Counted from the first letter of the stretch, positions 32,446-42,159 are shown. The stretch: 64,000 nt of DNA from Roseihalotalea indica (GCF_022458895.1 NZ_JAINFL010000001.1:186001-250000), one strand, 5' to 3'. The notes: generated by a model not told the origin, from the sequence alone. Translations and numbers: made by a program.

Positions 32446-32480
32446 AAGGCCGGTGGGATACGTTCCACTGGCCTTTTTTT
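32446..32480 (+). terminator. Strong terminator after rtcB
   Basis: AAGGCC-G-GTGG / CCAC-T-GGCCTT with a single mismatch and a 9-nt loop, then T7. It marks the end of the RNA locus. Confidence 0.9.
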
Positions 32481-32560
32481 ATGGAGTTTATTCGCTTATC
32501 AGCCAACTTTCATCATTCTTTAGAGTATTGAAAGAAACGCAAATTTTTTCAACTGCTTCT

Positions 32561-33289
32561 ATGAGCATTCACATCGGAACATCGGGTTGGAGCTATAACC
32601 ATTGGGAACATGTGTTGTATCCGCCGGGTACGTCGCCTTACCATCGCCTGGGGTATTATCTGGAGCATTTTCAGACGGTAGAACTAAATGCCAGTTACTA
32701 CCGCTGGCCTCGCGATACTACTTTTAAAAGCTGGCGCCGTCGTTTGCCCGAGGGTTTTCTGATGAGCGTGAAAGCTCCGCGTGGGCTGACCCACGCCAAG
32801 AAGCTTTACGGACCGGAACGCTGGATATCCACGATTCAGAAATGCTGGCATGCTTTGCTGGAGAAGAGGGGCATTCTGCTGGTGCAACTTTCTCCACTGT
32901 TCGAGTATGATTACGAGCGGCTGACGTATTTTCTACAGCAGCTTCCCTGGTGGATGCGCACTACGGTGGAATTCCGGCACCCGAGCTGGCATCGGGAAGA
33001 GGTTTTTCAACTGCTGGAGCAGTATCAGGTAGCGTATTGTATTATGAGTGGTGCGTACCTGCCTTGCATTCTGCGAACGACCGCACCCTTTGTCTACATT
33101 CGCCTGCATGGGCCGGATCACCATCACCTCTACGGCGGCTCCTACGCTGATCAGGATCTGAGTTGGTGGGCCGACCGTATGCGGGAATGGCAGTATCAGG
33201 GCAAAGAAGTGTTTGCGTATTTCAATAATGATGGTGGCGGCAATGCCGTACGCAATGCCTGGAAGCTGAAGGAGTTAGTTTATCGATAA
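32561..33289 (+). CDS. DUF72-family protein
   Basis: 242 aa starting at MSIHIGTSGWSY; the longer reading from 32453 adds 36 residues that overlap the rtcB terminator and is unlikely. The DUF72 pattern is clear: IGTSGWSYNHW, VELNASYYRWP, FLMSVKAPRGLTHAKKL, VEFRHPSWH and the late ...YAYFNNDGGG-like end. The family has a TIM-barrel fold and unproven activity, sometimes linked to phosphate or nuclease chemistry. It has its own transcript downstream of the RNA locus. Confidence 0.9.
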   Translation: MSIHIGTSGWSYNHWEHVLYPPGTSPYHRLGYYLEHFQTVELNASYYRWPRDTTFKSWRRRLPEGFLMSVKAPRGLTHAKKLYGPERWISTIQKCWHALLEKRGILLVQLSPLFEYDYERLTYFLQQLPWWMRTTVEFRHPSWHREEVFQLLEQYQVAYCIMSGAYLPCILRTTAPFVYIRLHGPDHHHLYGGSYADQDLSWWADRMREWQYQGKEVFAYFNNDGGGNAVRNAWKLKELVYR

Positions 33290-33322
33290 ACGAACGCATC
33301 AGCAACCAGAATCACATTCAGT

Positions 33323-34009
33323 TTATTCAGCGCGGTCAGCGGGCATGAACGTACTTTCGTCAGTTTCCTGAAGAACTGCCTCGTACAGAGACGCAAAGGA
33401 TGATTTGATCCACATGATTGCCGGAAGTACCCCTACGAAAACCAGTAGAAATCCACCGATGAAGATAAAGATGGAGGTGATGCTCAGGGCGAAGATTTTC
33501 CAGCCATGCCCCCGAGTCAGCTTCCAACTGCCTTCAACCGCCGCTACCGGGTCCAGTTTTTTGTCCATCACCAGATACGAGACAAAAGCCAGACGACACG
33601 CCACAATAATGCCCGGAATGATCAGTGCCACCAGGGCAATACCGACCAGGGCAGAAGCCAGAATATTCGCCAGAATGATGGTGAAATAATCATTAAATCC
33701 GATGATGATGTTCTTTACATCAATGCGCTTGCCTCGTACGGACTGAACGAACAGCAGGTCAGCACCATAGCCAATGACGGGTACGAATAATATCCAGTAC
33801 GCGAAGGCCGTAATTTCTAGTAGGATCTGAAAGTTACTGCGAGAGTGGGGTTCATCAGAGCGAAAAAAGTCTTCAACCATCTGCATGGGAGCGTCAACAA
33901 TGCCTAGTACAATCACTACCAGTAATAGCGGAAGAAAGTATTTTTTCATGGTATCCCAGCCGTGCGACAGGCTTCCTCGCCAGGTGGGTTGGAGTGTTAT
34001 CGTGTTCAT
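33323..34009 (-). CDS. Integral membrane protein, DUF975-like
   Basis: 228 aa from MNTITLQ; the longer reading to 34150 extends into the next gene's promoter and start. Five or six hydrophobic segments: about residues 22-42, 65-90, 110-135, 140-165 and 180-210. The block RLAFVSYLVMDKKLDPVAA followed by EGSWKLTRGHGWKIF is typical of DUF975/DUF7847-like membrane proteins with no known function. Divergent from the LuxR-type regulator with about 140 bp between starts. Confidence 0.75.
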   Translation of the reverse strand: MNTITLQPTWRGSLSHGWDTMKKYFLPLLLVVIVLGIVDAPMQMVEDFFRSDEPHSRSNFQILLEITAFAYWILFVPVIGYGADLLFVQSVRGKRIDVKNIIIGFNDYFTIILANILASALVGIALVALIIPGIIVACRLAFVSYLVMDKKLDPVAAVEGSWKLTRGHGWKIFALSITSIFIFIGGFLLVFVGVLPAIMWIKSSFASLYEAVLQETDESTFMPADRAE

Positions 34010-34149
34010 TTTGTTTTTTGGGTTTGTTAAAAAAAGTATGACCGAAAGAAGCGAAATTCTAGTAATCAGAACAGCTACTTTAGTAGTGAAATAGATATTC
34101 ACTACTTTCGTAGGGGGCGAATAATGAAAGGAGAGGCTATTTTTAAGCA

Positions 34150-35082
34150 ATGAACGAATTTTATGGTATGGATTTTCAGCGGCTGCTGATCTGGGTATGT
34201 TTCTTTTTTTGTCTTGGTCTGACCGTAGGTGGAGTGCTGGTGTTTTTCCGCCTGAAGGAGCGGGGCAACCTCCCGGCGGTTCGTTTGCTGCAGTATTACC
34301 TGGTCATGATGTACGCCTATGGTTTTTATGGCATGTGGGGCGAGGTGCTACTCCAGTTTCTGTTTCCGCTTGAGGCTGAGGAGGCATTCATGCTCAAAAT
34401 TTCCAATTTTTTATCCCTGCTCGGAATTCCATTTTTGCTGATTGGGTTAGCAACTTTAGTTTTCTGGTCGCTTCGGATGCAGCAAAAAAGATCGCCTTGG
34501 CTAATAGCAGCGGGTAGCTCATTGGCTTTGGTATTGATCAGTTTGCCATTCTGGATAGTTGTCCCTTTTAGCGTACTGGAGCATACCGAGCAATTATTTG
34601 CCTGGCTTACGGTATCCGGAGTGGCATTCGCAGCCATTCAACTAGCGTTTGCTCATATCCGCTATATGCAAGGACAAACAAAACAGGGGCTTGTATTTGC
34701 ACTGCTGTTGTTGGGGGTACTTCAGGTGCCCGTACTGTTACACTATATGGTGGTGCCGGAGCCAATCATCATATTTATCTTCTTTCTGATTAATACAGTG
34801 TTGGGTGGGTATTTCATCTACGCCAGCGAATTTCCGAAGCTCGAAAAACAGTCTACCAATACCCTTTCCTGGGATGGGTTTGTGGAAAAATACGGCATCA
34901 CCCCCCGGGAGAAAGAAGTGATTCAGGAGATTTATCAGGGAAAAACCAATAAAGAGATTGCTGATACACTATTTGTTACTCTGCAAACCATCAAGGACCA
35001 CACCCACCGTATTTACCAAAAGACGGAAGTCAGAAACCGCCATCAGCTAACTTCGCTGCTGCGTAAACTGGATAATCAATAA
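34150..35082 (+). CDS. Membrane-anchored LuxR-type transcriptional regulator
   Basis: 310 aa. The first 235 residues hold about seven hydrophobic segments, without a recognised receptor motif. Residues about 245-310 are a LuxR helix-turn-helix: YGITPREKEVIQEIYQGKT, NKEIADTLFVTLQTIKDHT. This 7TM-HTH layout is frequent in Bacteroidota and implies a membrane-tethered one-component regulator that senses a signal at or in the membrane. Neighbours give no clear target; the divergent membrane protein is a candidate. Confidence 0.85.
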   Translation: MNEFYGMDFQRLLIWVCFFFCLGLTVGGVLVFFRLKERGNLPAVRLLQYYLVMMYAYGFYGMWGEVLLQFLFPLEAEEAFMLKISNFLSLLGIPFLLIGLATLVFWSLRMQQKRSPWLIAAGSSLALVLISLPFWIVVPFSVLEHTEQLFAWLTVSGVAFAAIQLAFAHIRYMQGQTKQGLVFALLLLGVLQVPVLLHYMVVPEPIIIFIFFLINTVLGGYFIYASEFPKLEKQSTNTLSWDGFVEKYGITPREKEVIQEIYQGKTNKEIADTLFVTLQTIKDHTHRIYQKTEVRNRHQLTSLLRKLDNQ

Positions 35083-35090
35083 GCTTTTGG

Positions 35091-36278
35091 TTACTCTTTA
35101 TATAGCGTAAACAGGTGGCGGAACACGTAGTGGCTTAAATCCAGCCGGATCTGGTCGGGGTTCGGTTGCTCGCCTTCTCCATCGGTGTTGGTGATGGCAA
35201 TGCAGGCGGTTTGGGATGGCGGGTGGATGTAGAAAAATGAATAAAAGGATTTTTGGGTGCCGGTATGGCCGACTACTTTCATTCCGTCAAATTCTTCCGG
35301 GAAAAAGGAAAGCGCCACCGATGAGGTAATACCCTCACTTTCGCTAATGGGGAGTCGCGTCTGCCAAAGTTCTTCCAGGGAAGATCGCTTTAGAATTTCA
35401 TTGGGGGTTAACTGCCCGGTCAGGAAGTTTAGGTACTTGACCATATCTTCTAGGGGAGCATTCAGCCCGCCATTAGAAGCGGTGATGCCGGTGTCAAAAT
35501 CCAGTCCGTTGGCCTGAGGTTCTCCGTTGCGAATGGTGTAGTTATTGGCGCGATACTTCAGCAGGTGGTAAGGAGTAATGTCATAGTAGGAGCTGTACAT
35601 TTCCAGCGGTTTGAGGATGTTCTTATCGATATAAACCTCATAGTCATCCCCTGTTAGCTGTTCAATAATGCGGCCCAGGAAGATGATAGCCGGGTTGGAG
35701 TAGCTGAATTTGGAACCAGGCTCGAAGAGAATCTCGGTGTAAGGCATCATAGCCACCAGTTGCTCCCAATCGCTAGGTTCAAAAGGGTGCCAGGGCTCGC
35801 TGCCGCCCCAGGGCCAGGTGGGATCGCGAAAGCCCGCCGAGTGGCTTAGCACCATGCGGATGGTGATATCGTCCATACTGCCGAAAGGGTTATGTACTTT
35901 CCGCAATTCGGGCAGGTAGTTGGTGACTGGATCATCCAGGGTAAGCAAGCCGCGGTCGCGAAGTTGCATAATGCCGATAGCGGTGAAGGTTTTGGTAATG
36001 GAGGCCCAGTGAAAAATGGTGTTCTCATCCACCGCCCGTTGCTGCTCCAGGTCGGCCATTCCGTAGTAGCGACTGCCTTTGATCGCTCCTTTTTCCAGAA
36101 ACAACATTGCTCCACCCAGGATATTGTTTTCCCCCAGCGTCTGCTGAAAATACGCATCCGTCTCTTCCCAGGCTTGAGTAAAGGCTTTGTCTGACTGGGC
36201 GTAAACTGACCCAGAGTAGAAAGCTGTTGCTATGATGGCAAAGATGGCAAGCAGTGATTGGAGGGTAGGAAAAGTCAT
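35091..36278 (-). CDS. Serine hydrolase, beta-lactamase class C / D-Ala carboxypeptidase-like
   Basis: 395 aa with a signal peptide (ends VYAQ). The three class C motifs are present: S-x-x-K in ASITKTF, Y-x-N in KFSYSNP, and H-x-G in VVGHTGTQ. Such proteins are periplasmic or secreted esterases, D-amino-acid peptidases or lactamases; the true substrate cannot be told from sequence. It is a single gene, convergent with the LuxR-type gene. Confidence 0.9.
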   Translation of the reverse strand: MTFPTLQSLLAIFAIIATAFYSGSVYAQSDKAFTQAWEETDAYFQQTLGENNILGGAMLFLEKGAIKGSRYYGMADLEQQRAVDENTIFHWASITKTFTAIGIMQLRDRGLLTLDDPVTNYLPELRKVHNPFGSMDDITIRMVLSHSAGFRDPTWPWGGSEPWHPFEPSDWEQLVAMMPYTEILFEPGSKFSYSNPAIIFLGRIIEQLTGDDYEVYIDKNILKPLEMYSSYYDITPYHLLKYRANNYTIRNGEPQANGLDFDTGITASNGGLNAPLEDMVKYLNFLTGQLTPNEILKRSSLEELWQTRLPISESEGITSSVALSFFPEEFDGMKVVGHTGTQKSFYSFFYIHPPSQTACIAITNTDGEGEQPNPDQIRLDLSHYVFRHLFTLYKE

Positions 36279-36602
36279 GTAGCCGCGGGTGGTTAAATAA
36301 CAAATGTATAGAATTCCTGAATTCTAAAAAGAGGCTCTTTCTGAATTGAATTCAACGCTCTCAAAAAGTTATGGGTTGCGAATAGGTAAAATAGCCGGTC
36401 TGATTATGAAGTACATTACCCCCATAGGTACAACGACTTAACAAATTGTTAATTTGAAAGCAGGATAGGCTGAGTATATTCAACCTAACTTTGGGCATAC
36501 GACCGCCAGCCAAACAGTGCCAATACGTGTTTTCTGGATATTCTTCGTGCTAAGTCAGTATATTGTCTGACCTCTTATACTTAACCTTCTACGCACCTAA
36601 CG
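36279..36602. promoter_or_regulatory. Divergent intergenic region with palindromes
   Basis: 324 bases between divergent genes. AGAATTC-CT-GAATTCT (36310-36325), TTGAATTCAA (36346-36355) and TTAACAA-A-TTGTTAA (36438-36452) are palindromes suited to dimeric regulators. TAACTTTG at 36486-36493 fits the -7 consensus for the phosphodiesterase gene, although I found no matching -33 element. Confidence 0.5.
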
Positions 36603-38141
36603 ATGAACCATCTTCGCCAACTCCTGATAATTACCAGCTATTGGCTTATTTCGCTTGTACCTTTCCCCTCCTTCGGGCAAGAAACTGACACTAAAACGTT
36701 AATTGTCATTTTTGATGGCCTGAGAGCCGACTATATTACCCCCGAACTGATGCCCAATTTATATACACTAAGCCAGGGCGGCAGCGTAAGCAAACAGCAT
36801 CACAGTGTCTTTCCCACAGTCACTCGCGTGAACTCGCCTTCTATTTTTACAGGAACTTACCCCCATACCCACGGTATATTGGGTAATACCATCTATGTGC
36901 CTGATATAAAAACAGCGCGGATCATCAATACATCTGATGCCCAGGAACTCATCCAGTTAGCTGAAGAAACCCAGGATAGTTTGCTTACGACTGTCTCTTT
37001 AGGAGAGCTACTCCACCAGCAGGGGAAGTCCATGATGGTTTTTAGCTCGGGTTCAACCGGGCAGGCTTATTTGCAAAACCATAAAGTGCTCGATGGGGCG
37101 ATTGTCAATCCTGATATGGTGTTGCCCGCTTCCTTTAAGGCAGAGCTCTACCAGACTATTGGCGAACCAAAAAATACCGGGAATAGCGATGGAGGAAAAC
37201 ATGCATGGATTGTGGACGCCTTCTGCGAATATATCCTGGAGCGAGATAGTGCCGAAGTAGCCACGCTCTGGTTTTCTGACCCGGACGCTACCGCTCATGC
37301 GCATGGGATGGGAGCACCGGAAACCAAACAGGCCCTTCAGGTAGTAGATGAGCAATTCGGTCGCGTTTTATCCGCCATTAAAGAAAAAGGACTGGCCGAT
37401 GCGTTTAACATCATTATTACCACGGATCACGGGTTTGTGACCCATCAGGGTGAGCAGAGCCTGACCGATTTTTTGATTGACACTGGCCTCAAAGCCTCCG
37501 AATTATCTACCGATGTGATTGTGGCGGGCGGAGCTGTAGTTGTTAAGGACCACAATCCGCAGAAAATTGAGCAAATTGTTTCAAGCCTACAGGCGGAAGA
37601 ATGGGTGGGAGCTATCTTCACTAAAGCAAAAGGAGAGAACAGCAGTGAGGGGTGGGTTTCGGGTACCTTATCCTTTGCATCGATATTTTGGGACCATCCG
37701 CAGCGGGCCGCCGATATTCTGGTAGATGTGAACTGGAGTAGGCAAACTAACGCTGAAGGTTATGCTGGTGCAAGCCTGGCGCGCGGAGTCGCCGGACACG
37801 GTAGCTCCAGCCCCTACGAGATACACATCCCTCTCATCATGGCTGGGCCGGCCTTTAAAGAAAGAGTGGAAGGGGAGTTGCCTAGTTCGAATATAGATAT
37901 TGCTCCTACCATACTGCATCTACAAAATATGGATATTCCGGCCAGTATAGAAGGACGCGTCCTTCACGAGTATCTTCAGGAATCTTCTCCTGATCTATCC
38001 GAAAAAGCGGCGACGCAGACGGCTACCGCCAACGTGCAGTACCCCTGGGGAGTGTATGAGCTAACCCTGCATCGCTCTGTCGTAGCGGGTAAAATGTATC
38101 TGGATTTTACGGAAGTAAAAAGAGAGTATCATGAAAAATGA
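36603..38141 (+). CDS. Alkaline-phosphatase superfamily nucleotide pyrophosphatase/phosphodiesterase
   Basis: 512 aa with signal peptide (ends SFGQ). Metal and nucleophile positions of type I phosphodiesterases are visible: VIFDGLRADY, FPTVTRVNSPSIFTG with the nucleophile Thr/Ser region, SDPDATAHAHG, and TTDHGFV. The enzyme hydrolyses phosphodiester or pyrophosphate bonds of extracellular nucleotides or lipids in the periplasm. No SusCD pair or phosphate operon adjoins it. Confidence 0.88.
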   Translation: MNHLRQLLIITSYWLISLVPFPSFGQETDTKTLIVIFDGLRADYITPELMPNLYTLSQGGSVSKQHHSVFPTVTRVNSPSIFTGTYPHTHGILGNTIYVPDIKTARIINTSDAQELIQLAEETQDSLLTTVSLGELLHQQGKSMMVFSSGSTGQAYLQNHKVLDGAIVNPDMVLPASFKAELYQTIGEPKNTGNSDGGKHAWIVDAFCEYILERDSAEVATLWFSDPDATAHAHGMGAPETKQALQVVDEQFGRVLSAIKEKGLADAFNIIITTDHGFVTHQGEQSLTDFLIDTGLKASELSTDVIVAGGAVVVKDHNPQKIEQIVSSLQAEEWVGAIFTKAKGENSSEGWVSGTLSFASIFWDHPQRAADILVDVNWSRQTNAEGYAGASLARGVAGHGSSSPYEIHIPLIMAGPAFKERVEGELPSSNIDIAPTILHLQNMDIPASIEGRVLHEYLQESSPDLSEKAATQTATANVQYPWGVYELTLHRSVVAGKMYLDFTEVKREYHEK

Positions 38142-38327
38142 TCGAGTGGGAAATCGGCCTCTCCCAGCGATTGGTTCTCAGCATCAGACACTGTTACCAT
38201 GTAATTTGTGCTGTTTATAGATGGGTTTTCGCTGTTCAAAGAATAAATTTTTCCAAATGTGAGTTTGGAATTAATTTGATTGCTTAAGCTCACTGTTTTA
38301 TTATCATAACATTTCAAACAACCTAAC

Positions 38328-38759
38328 ATGATGAATCTGCTTCGGATAGAACTTCCGCCTCGCTCCTATGATTACGGCCTGCTGATTTTACGACTTGCCT
38401 TCGGTCTTTGCATGATTTATGGCCATGGCTTTGGCAAGCTGACCCGACTGTTTGGTGCAGAGGAAATCAGGTTTGCTGATCCTTTTGGGTTGGGGCCGGC
38501 TTTCTCTCTCGCCCTGGCGGCATTTGCTGAATTCTTCTGCTCACTGCTGGTGATGATGGGCCTCTTTACCCGGGCCGCCGTAATTCCGTTGATCATCACC
38601 ATGACGACGGCCTTCTTCACCGCTCACCTGCATGACGAATTTGGCCAGCAGGAAAAGGTGATTCTGTTTGGATTTGCCTTTTTAGCCTTATTCTTTACTG
38701 GTCCGGGACGTTTCTCGCTGGATGCCTCTTTACAAAAGAATAAATCGGTAACTTACTAA
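38328..38759 (+). CDS. DoxX-family membrane protein
   Basis: 143 aa with four membrane helices (about residues 20-40, 58-82, 85-105, 112-130). Typical DoxX motifs: LLILRLAFGLCMIYGHGFGK near the start, and ALAAFAEFFCSLLVMMGLFTR. Members are small quinone- or thiol-related inner-membrane proteins, poorly defined. It precedes the dienelactone hydrolase by 43 bp and may share its transcript. Confidence 0.88.
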   Translation: MMNLLRIELPPRSYDYGLLILRLAFGLCMIYGHGFGKLTRLFGAEEIRFADPFGLGPAFSLALAAFAEFFCSLLVMMGLFTRAAVIPLIITMTTAFFTAHLHDEFGQQEKVILFGFAFLALFFTGPGRFSLDASLQKNKSVTY

Positions 38760-38802
38760 CGATCTGAGGTAAAATACACATTGACACCTAACCAAAATTA
38801 CC

Positions 38803-39690
38803 ATGGGAAATCTCAAGAAAGAAAACATCAGTCAGGAGGTATTTGATCTGTACGATGATTATGCCCACAACCGGGTGGATCGTCGGCAATTTCTGGATAA
38901 ACTATCTACCTATGCCGTTGGTGGCATTACCCTGACCTCCCTGCTTAGCTTCCTGATGCCCGATTATCAGAACAAGATTCAGGTGATGCAGGATGACCCT
39001 CGGTTAGATGCGGAGTTTGTCACCTACAACTCACCGAAAGGTGGTGGCGAGATTCGCGCCCTGCTGGCCAAACCCGCGAATGCTTCCGGCCCCTTGCCCG
39101 GTATTGTGGTAGTGCATGAGAATAGAGGGCTGAATCCGCATATTGAAGATGTATGCCGAAGAGCCGCCGTGGCTGGGTTTATCGCCATTGCGCCCGATGC
39201 GCTTACTCCCCTGGGCGGATACCCCGGCAACGATGATGACGGACGGGAATTACAACGGCAGAGAGACCGGGACGAAATGCTGGAAGACTTTATTGCAGCG
39301 TATGATTACCTGAAAGATCAATCAGCGTGCACTGGTAAGATCGGGGTAGTAGGCTTTTGTTTTGGAGGCTGGATCGCCAACATGATGGCGGTAAAAGTCC
39401 CCGGCTTATCAGCAGCAGTACCTTTTTATGGTGGACAACCACCCACCGAAATGGTGCCCGACATTCAGGCACCTTTGCTGCTTCAGTACGCTGGCTTAGA
39501 CACCCGGGTAAACGAAGGCTGGCCGGAGTACGAAGCCGCTCTTAAGGAGCATGACAAAGACTATCAGGCGTATGTGTATCCCGAGGTGAATCATGGCTTC
39601 CATAATGATACCACCCCCCGCTACGATCAGGAAGCGGCTGAACTGGCCTGGCAACGAACAATAGATTTTTTCAAGGAAAACCTTCAGTGA
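38803..39690 (+). CDS. Dienelactone-hydrolase family protein
   Basis: 295 aa. A leader with RRQFLDK and a hydrophobic stretch (residues about 28-50) looks like a Tat-type or anchor sequence. The alpha/beta hydrolase catalytic set fits dienelactone hydrolase: Glu in VVHENRGL, Cys nucleophile in VGFCFGGW, Asp in YAGLDTRV, His in NHGFHND. Members hydrolyse lactones or esters; this exported subgroup is common in Bacteroidota and Proteobacteria with unknown substrate. Confidence 0.9.
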   Translation: MGNLKKENISQEVFDLYDDYAHNRVDRRQFLDKLSTYAVGGITLTSLLSFLMPDYQNKIQVMQDDPRLDAEFVTYNSPKGGGEIRALLAKPANASGPLPGIVVVHENRGLNPHIEDVCRRAAVAGFIAIAPDALTPLGGYPGNDDDGRELQRQRDRDEMLEDFIAAYDYLKDQSACTGKIGVVGFCFGGWIANMMAVKVPGLSAAVPFYGGQPPTEMVPDIQAPLLLQYAGLDTRVNEGWPEYEAALKEHDKDYQAYVYPEVNHGFHNDTTPRYDQEAAELAWQRTIDFFKENLQ

Positions 39691-39806
39691 CCCTGAGTGT
39701 CATCAACGCAATTTGCAACGATTGTTCATACATTCTTCCGTGAATATGTTCGTAATTTAGAATAGCCTGAGTACATTAGGCGTCGTTTTACTGTACAACA
39801 AACCTT

Positions 39807-40928
39807 ATGTTCACGAAAATCACCATTGGGGCTTTACTTTTTATCCAAATTCTTTTCTTTTCAGCAAAGAAAGATAGTCCGGAAGTCATGGAATACTCTT
39901 TTTACGTGGGAACCTACACCCAGGAAGACAGCGAAGGAATTTACCGCTATCTGTTGCAGACCGATGGTACCTTAAAAAAAGTAGGGCTGGCGGCTAAAGA
40001 TGATAACCCATCGTTTCTGACTAAAAGCCCGGATGGCCGATATTTGCTGGCTGTTAACGAACTGGGAAATGATGCGGGGGAAGGTGGTGCAGTGAAATCG
40101 TATGCTATTGAAGGAGACAAACTAACGCTTATTGACGAAAAACCTTCGGCAGGGTCTTATCCCTGTTTTGTAAGCGTGGATGAGGCCGGGCACGTTCTCA
40201 CCGCAAATTATGGCAGTGGAACTGTAGGGTTGTTGAAATTATCCTCATCGGGCTCTCTAACCGGACCGTCAGACATTCTGAAACATACTGGTCAGGGTAC
40301 TACCTCTAGACAAAAAGGGCCTCATGCCCACTCAGCTTGGTTTGCCCCTAACGGAGATGCGATTATCACCGTAGATTTAGGCACTAATGAACTCTGGTTC
40401 TCGCACCTGGACGACAGCCAGGATAAATTACTTCCGATGAATCCGCCCAAGCTAGCTATGCCGGCGGGCGCCGGGCCCCGGCATATGGCATTTCACCCTA
40501 GCAAGCCCTGGGCCTATGTGATCAATGAATTGTCGTCTACCGTAACTCAGCTTAGAAAAGGAAGTTCCGGCCAGTATGAGATCGTAAATACCGTCAGTAC
40601 ATTACCCGACGGGTTTTCGGGTGATAATTTCTGTGCTGATATTCATATGTCTGCCGACGGGAAGTTTCTCTATGCTTCAAACCGGGGGCATAATAGCATA
40701 GCCATATATCAGGTTGGTAAGTCTGATGGAAGCTTGAAACTGGTTGGGCACGAAGCCACTCGGGGCGAATGGCCCAGAAATTTTTCTCTTTCTCCAGACG
40801 GAGCCTTCTTGCTGGTCGCTAACCAGAACTCCAATAACATTGTGTCCTTTAAACGCGATGCTAAAAAAGGAACCTTAACGCTGGTAGACGAGATAGAAGC
40901 ACCCAGTCCGGTGTGCTTGTTGTTTTAA
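39807..40928 (+). CDS. Lactonase family (seven-bladed propeller) protein, exported
   Basis: 373 aa. It starts with a signal-like segment and then the 6-phosphogluconolactonase/YbhE family propeller: YVGTYTQEDSEGIYRY, DDNPSFLTKSPDGRYLLAVNE, GPHAHSAWF, GPRHMAFHPSKPWAYVINE, SADGKFLYASNRGHNSIA, GEWPRNFSLSPDGAFLLVANQ. Cytosolic YbhE hydrolyses 6-phosphogluconolactone; exported Bacteroidota relatives probably act on other sugar lactones or cyclic esters. The next gene encodes a GH43-like sugar hydrolase, but with a 163-bp gap and its own likely promoter. Confidence 0.88.
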   Translation: MFTKITIGALLFIQILFFSAKKDSPEVMEYSFYVGTYTQEDSEGIYRYLLQTDGTLKKVGLAAKDDNPSFLTKSPDGRYLLAVNELGNDAGEGGAVKSYAIEGDKLTLIDEKPSAGSYPCFVSVDEAGHVLTANYGSGTVGLLKLSSSGSLTGPSDILKHTGQGTTSRQKGPHAHSAWFAPNGDAIITVDLGTNELWFSHLDDSQDKLLPMNPPKLAMPAGAGPRHMAFHPSKPWAYVINELSSTVTQLRKGSSGQYEIVNTVSTLPDGFSGDNFCADIHMSADGKFLYASNRGHNSIAIYQVGKSDGSLKLVGHEATRGEWPRNFSLSPDGAFLLVANQNSNNIVSFKRDAKKGTLTLVDEIEAPSPVCLLF

Positions 40929-40955
40929 TTTAATGCTTACACAGTTAGCTTTATT

Positions 40956-40972
40956 TGGTACGAAGTACCAAC
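40956..40972. repeat. Palindrome TTGGTAC-GAA-GTACCAA
   Basis: A 7-bp perfect inverted repeat with a 3-base loop, 28 bases after the lactonase stop. There is no T-run after it, so it may be a weak terminator, mRNA-stabilising hairpin or part of a dispersed repeat. Confidence 0.45.
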
Positions 40973-41091
40973 TCGTGAAAACCTCATCTTCATTGTGCTG
41001 GGTAGGATGAGGGGCGACAAATCGTATCTTCGCTACCCGAAAGTAGTTACCCAAATAGTGCCTGCCCTATATTAATCGAAACCTGCTCATA

Positions 41092-42159
41092 ATGAAATTT
41101 TTCTTACTGCTGGCTTTTATCGCTTCTTATTCCTGTCTGTCCGCGCAAACCACAACGCAAAATTCAGCGGAGTACCCACCACTTCAATTCAAGAAAAGCG
41201 AAGATGTTTGGATGCTCACTTATTTCCGCCAACGGTACCCTACCCGTATTGAGATTGATGAAGACGGGAACACGGTGGAAGTTCCCCTGCCAGACCCCAT
41301 GCTGGAAGCCAAGCTGCATATTGCCCTTTCTACCGACGGGCGCCACTGGACGCCCCTAAATGATAACAAACCGGTGTGGGATCAGTGGATGCGCGACCCT
41401 TACGTACGCCGCGGACCCGATGGACGCTGGAGACTGCTGGCCACCGGAGGGCTAGGCGATCTGGACAAGGCGAAAGTAGGTCCCACTTGTCTGTATGCTA
41501 CCTCGGAAGATCTGATTCACTGGAAAGCAGAAGCCTCACTACCCTTGATGAAAGACGCCCCCGATGCATCCGGGGCTTTTGCCGGGAATATCTGGGCGCC
41601 GGAGTGGTTCTATGACGAGACTACCGGCGAATACATGCTCGTTTGGTCTTCCTCGTTTGAGGATGCCGGATGGAAAGACAGCCGCCTTTGGTATTGTACG
41701 ACCCGTGACTGGAAGACATTTACCCCCGCTAAAGTATTGTTTGATCCTCCCTATTCGGTGATCGACGGTACGATATTGAAAGAAGATGATACCTATTACC
41801 TGTTTCACAAGGAAGAAGAATTTGGTGTTAAAACCGGCGAACGGCGGGCCATCCGAGTTGCTACTTCCAATACACTGGAAGGACCGTATCAGGTTGAGGG
41901 AGGGCATCTGAACGAAGGACAGATTGTCCCGGTCATCACGGAAGGTCCGTCGGCCATTAAAGACCCGGTGAAGCCGGGGTGGCTATTGCTCTACGACTAC
42001 TGCATGACCAACCGCTTTGGAGCTTCCTACTCAACCGACCTGCTTCACTGGTCAGCCGAAGAAGACATACAGTTTCCCTCGGAAGCCCGACACGCCTGTA
42101 TCTCTAAGCTTACAAAAGAGGAGGTACAGAGGTTGGTAGACGCCTACTCAGTTGAATGA
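41092..42159 (+). CDS. GH43-like five-bladed propeller glycoside hydrolase, secreted
   Basis: 355 aa with signal peptide (ends LSAQ). The propeller blocks fit clan GH-F/GH43: WMRDPYVRRGPDGRWRLL with the likely catalytic Asp of MRDP, IWAPEWFYDETTGEYML with the usual APE motif, and VIDGTILKEDDTYYLFHKEE. Members cleave alpha-L-arabinofuranosides, xylosides or related sugars; the substrate is not determined. No SusCD partner is adjacent. An alternative is a GH32/68-like relative. Confidence 0.8.
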   Translation: MKFFLLLAFIASYSCLSAQTTTQNSAEYPPLQFKKSEDVWMLTYFRQRYPTRIEIDEDGNTVEVPLPDPMLEAKLHIALSTDGRHWTPLNDNKPVWDQWMRDPYVRRGPDGRWRLLATGGLGDLDKAKVGPTCLYATSEDLIHWKAEASLPLMKDAPDASGAFAGNIWAPEWFYDETTGEYMLVWSSSFEDAGWKDSRLWYCTTRDWKTFTPAKVLFDPPYSVIDGTILKEDDTYYLFHKEEEFGVKTGERRAIRVATSNTLEGPYQVEGGHLNEGQIVPVITEGPSAIKDPVKPGWLLLYDYCMTNRFGASYSTDLLHWSAEEDIQFPSEARHACISKLTKEEVQRLVDAYSVE

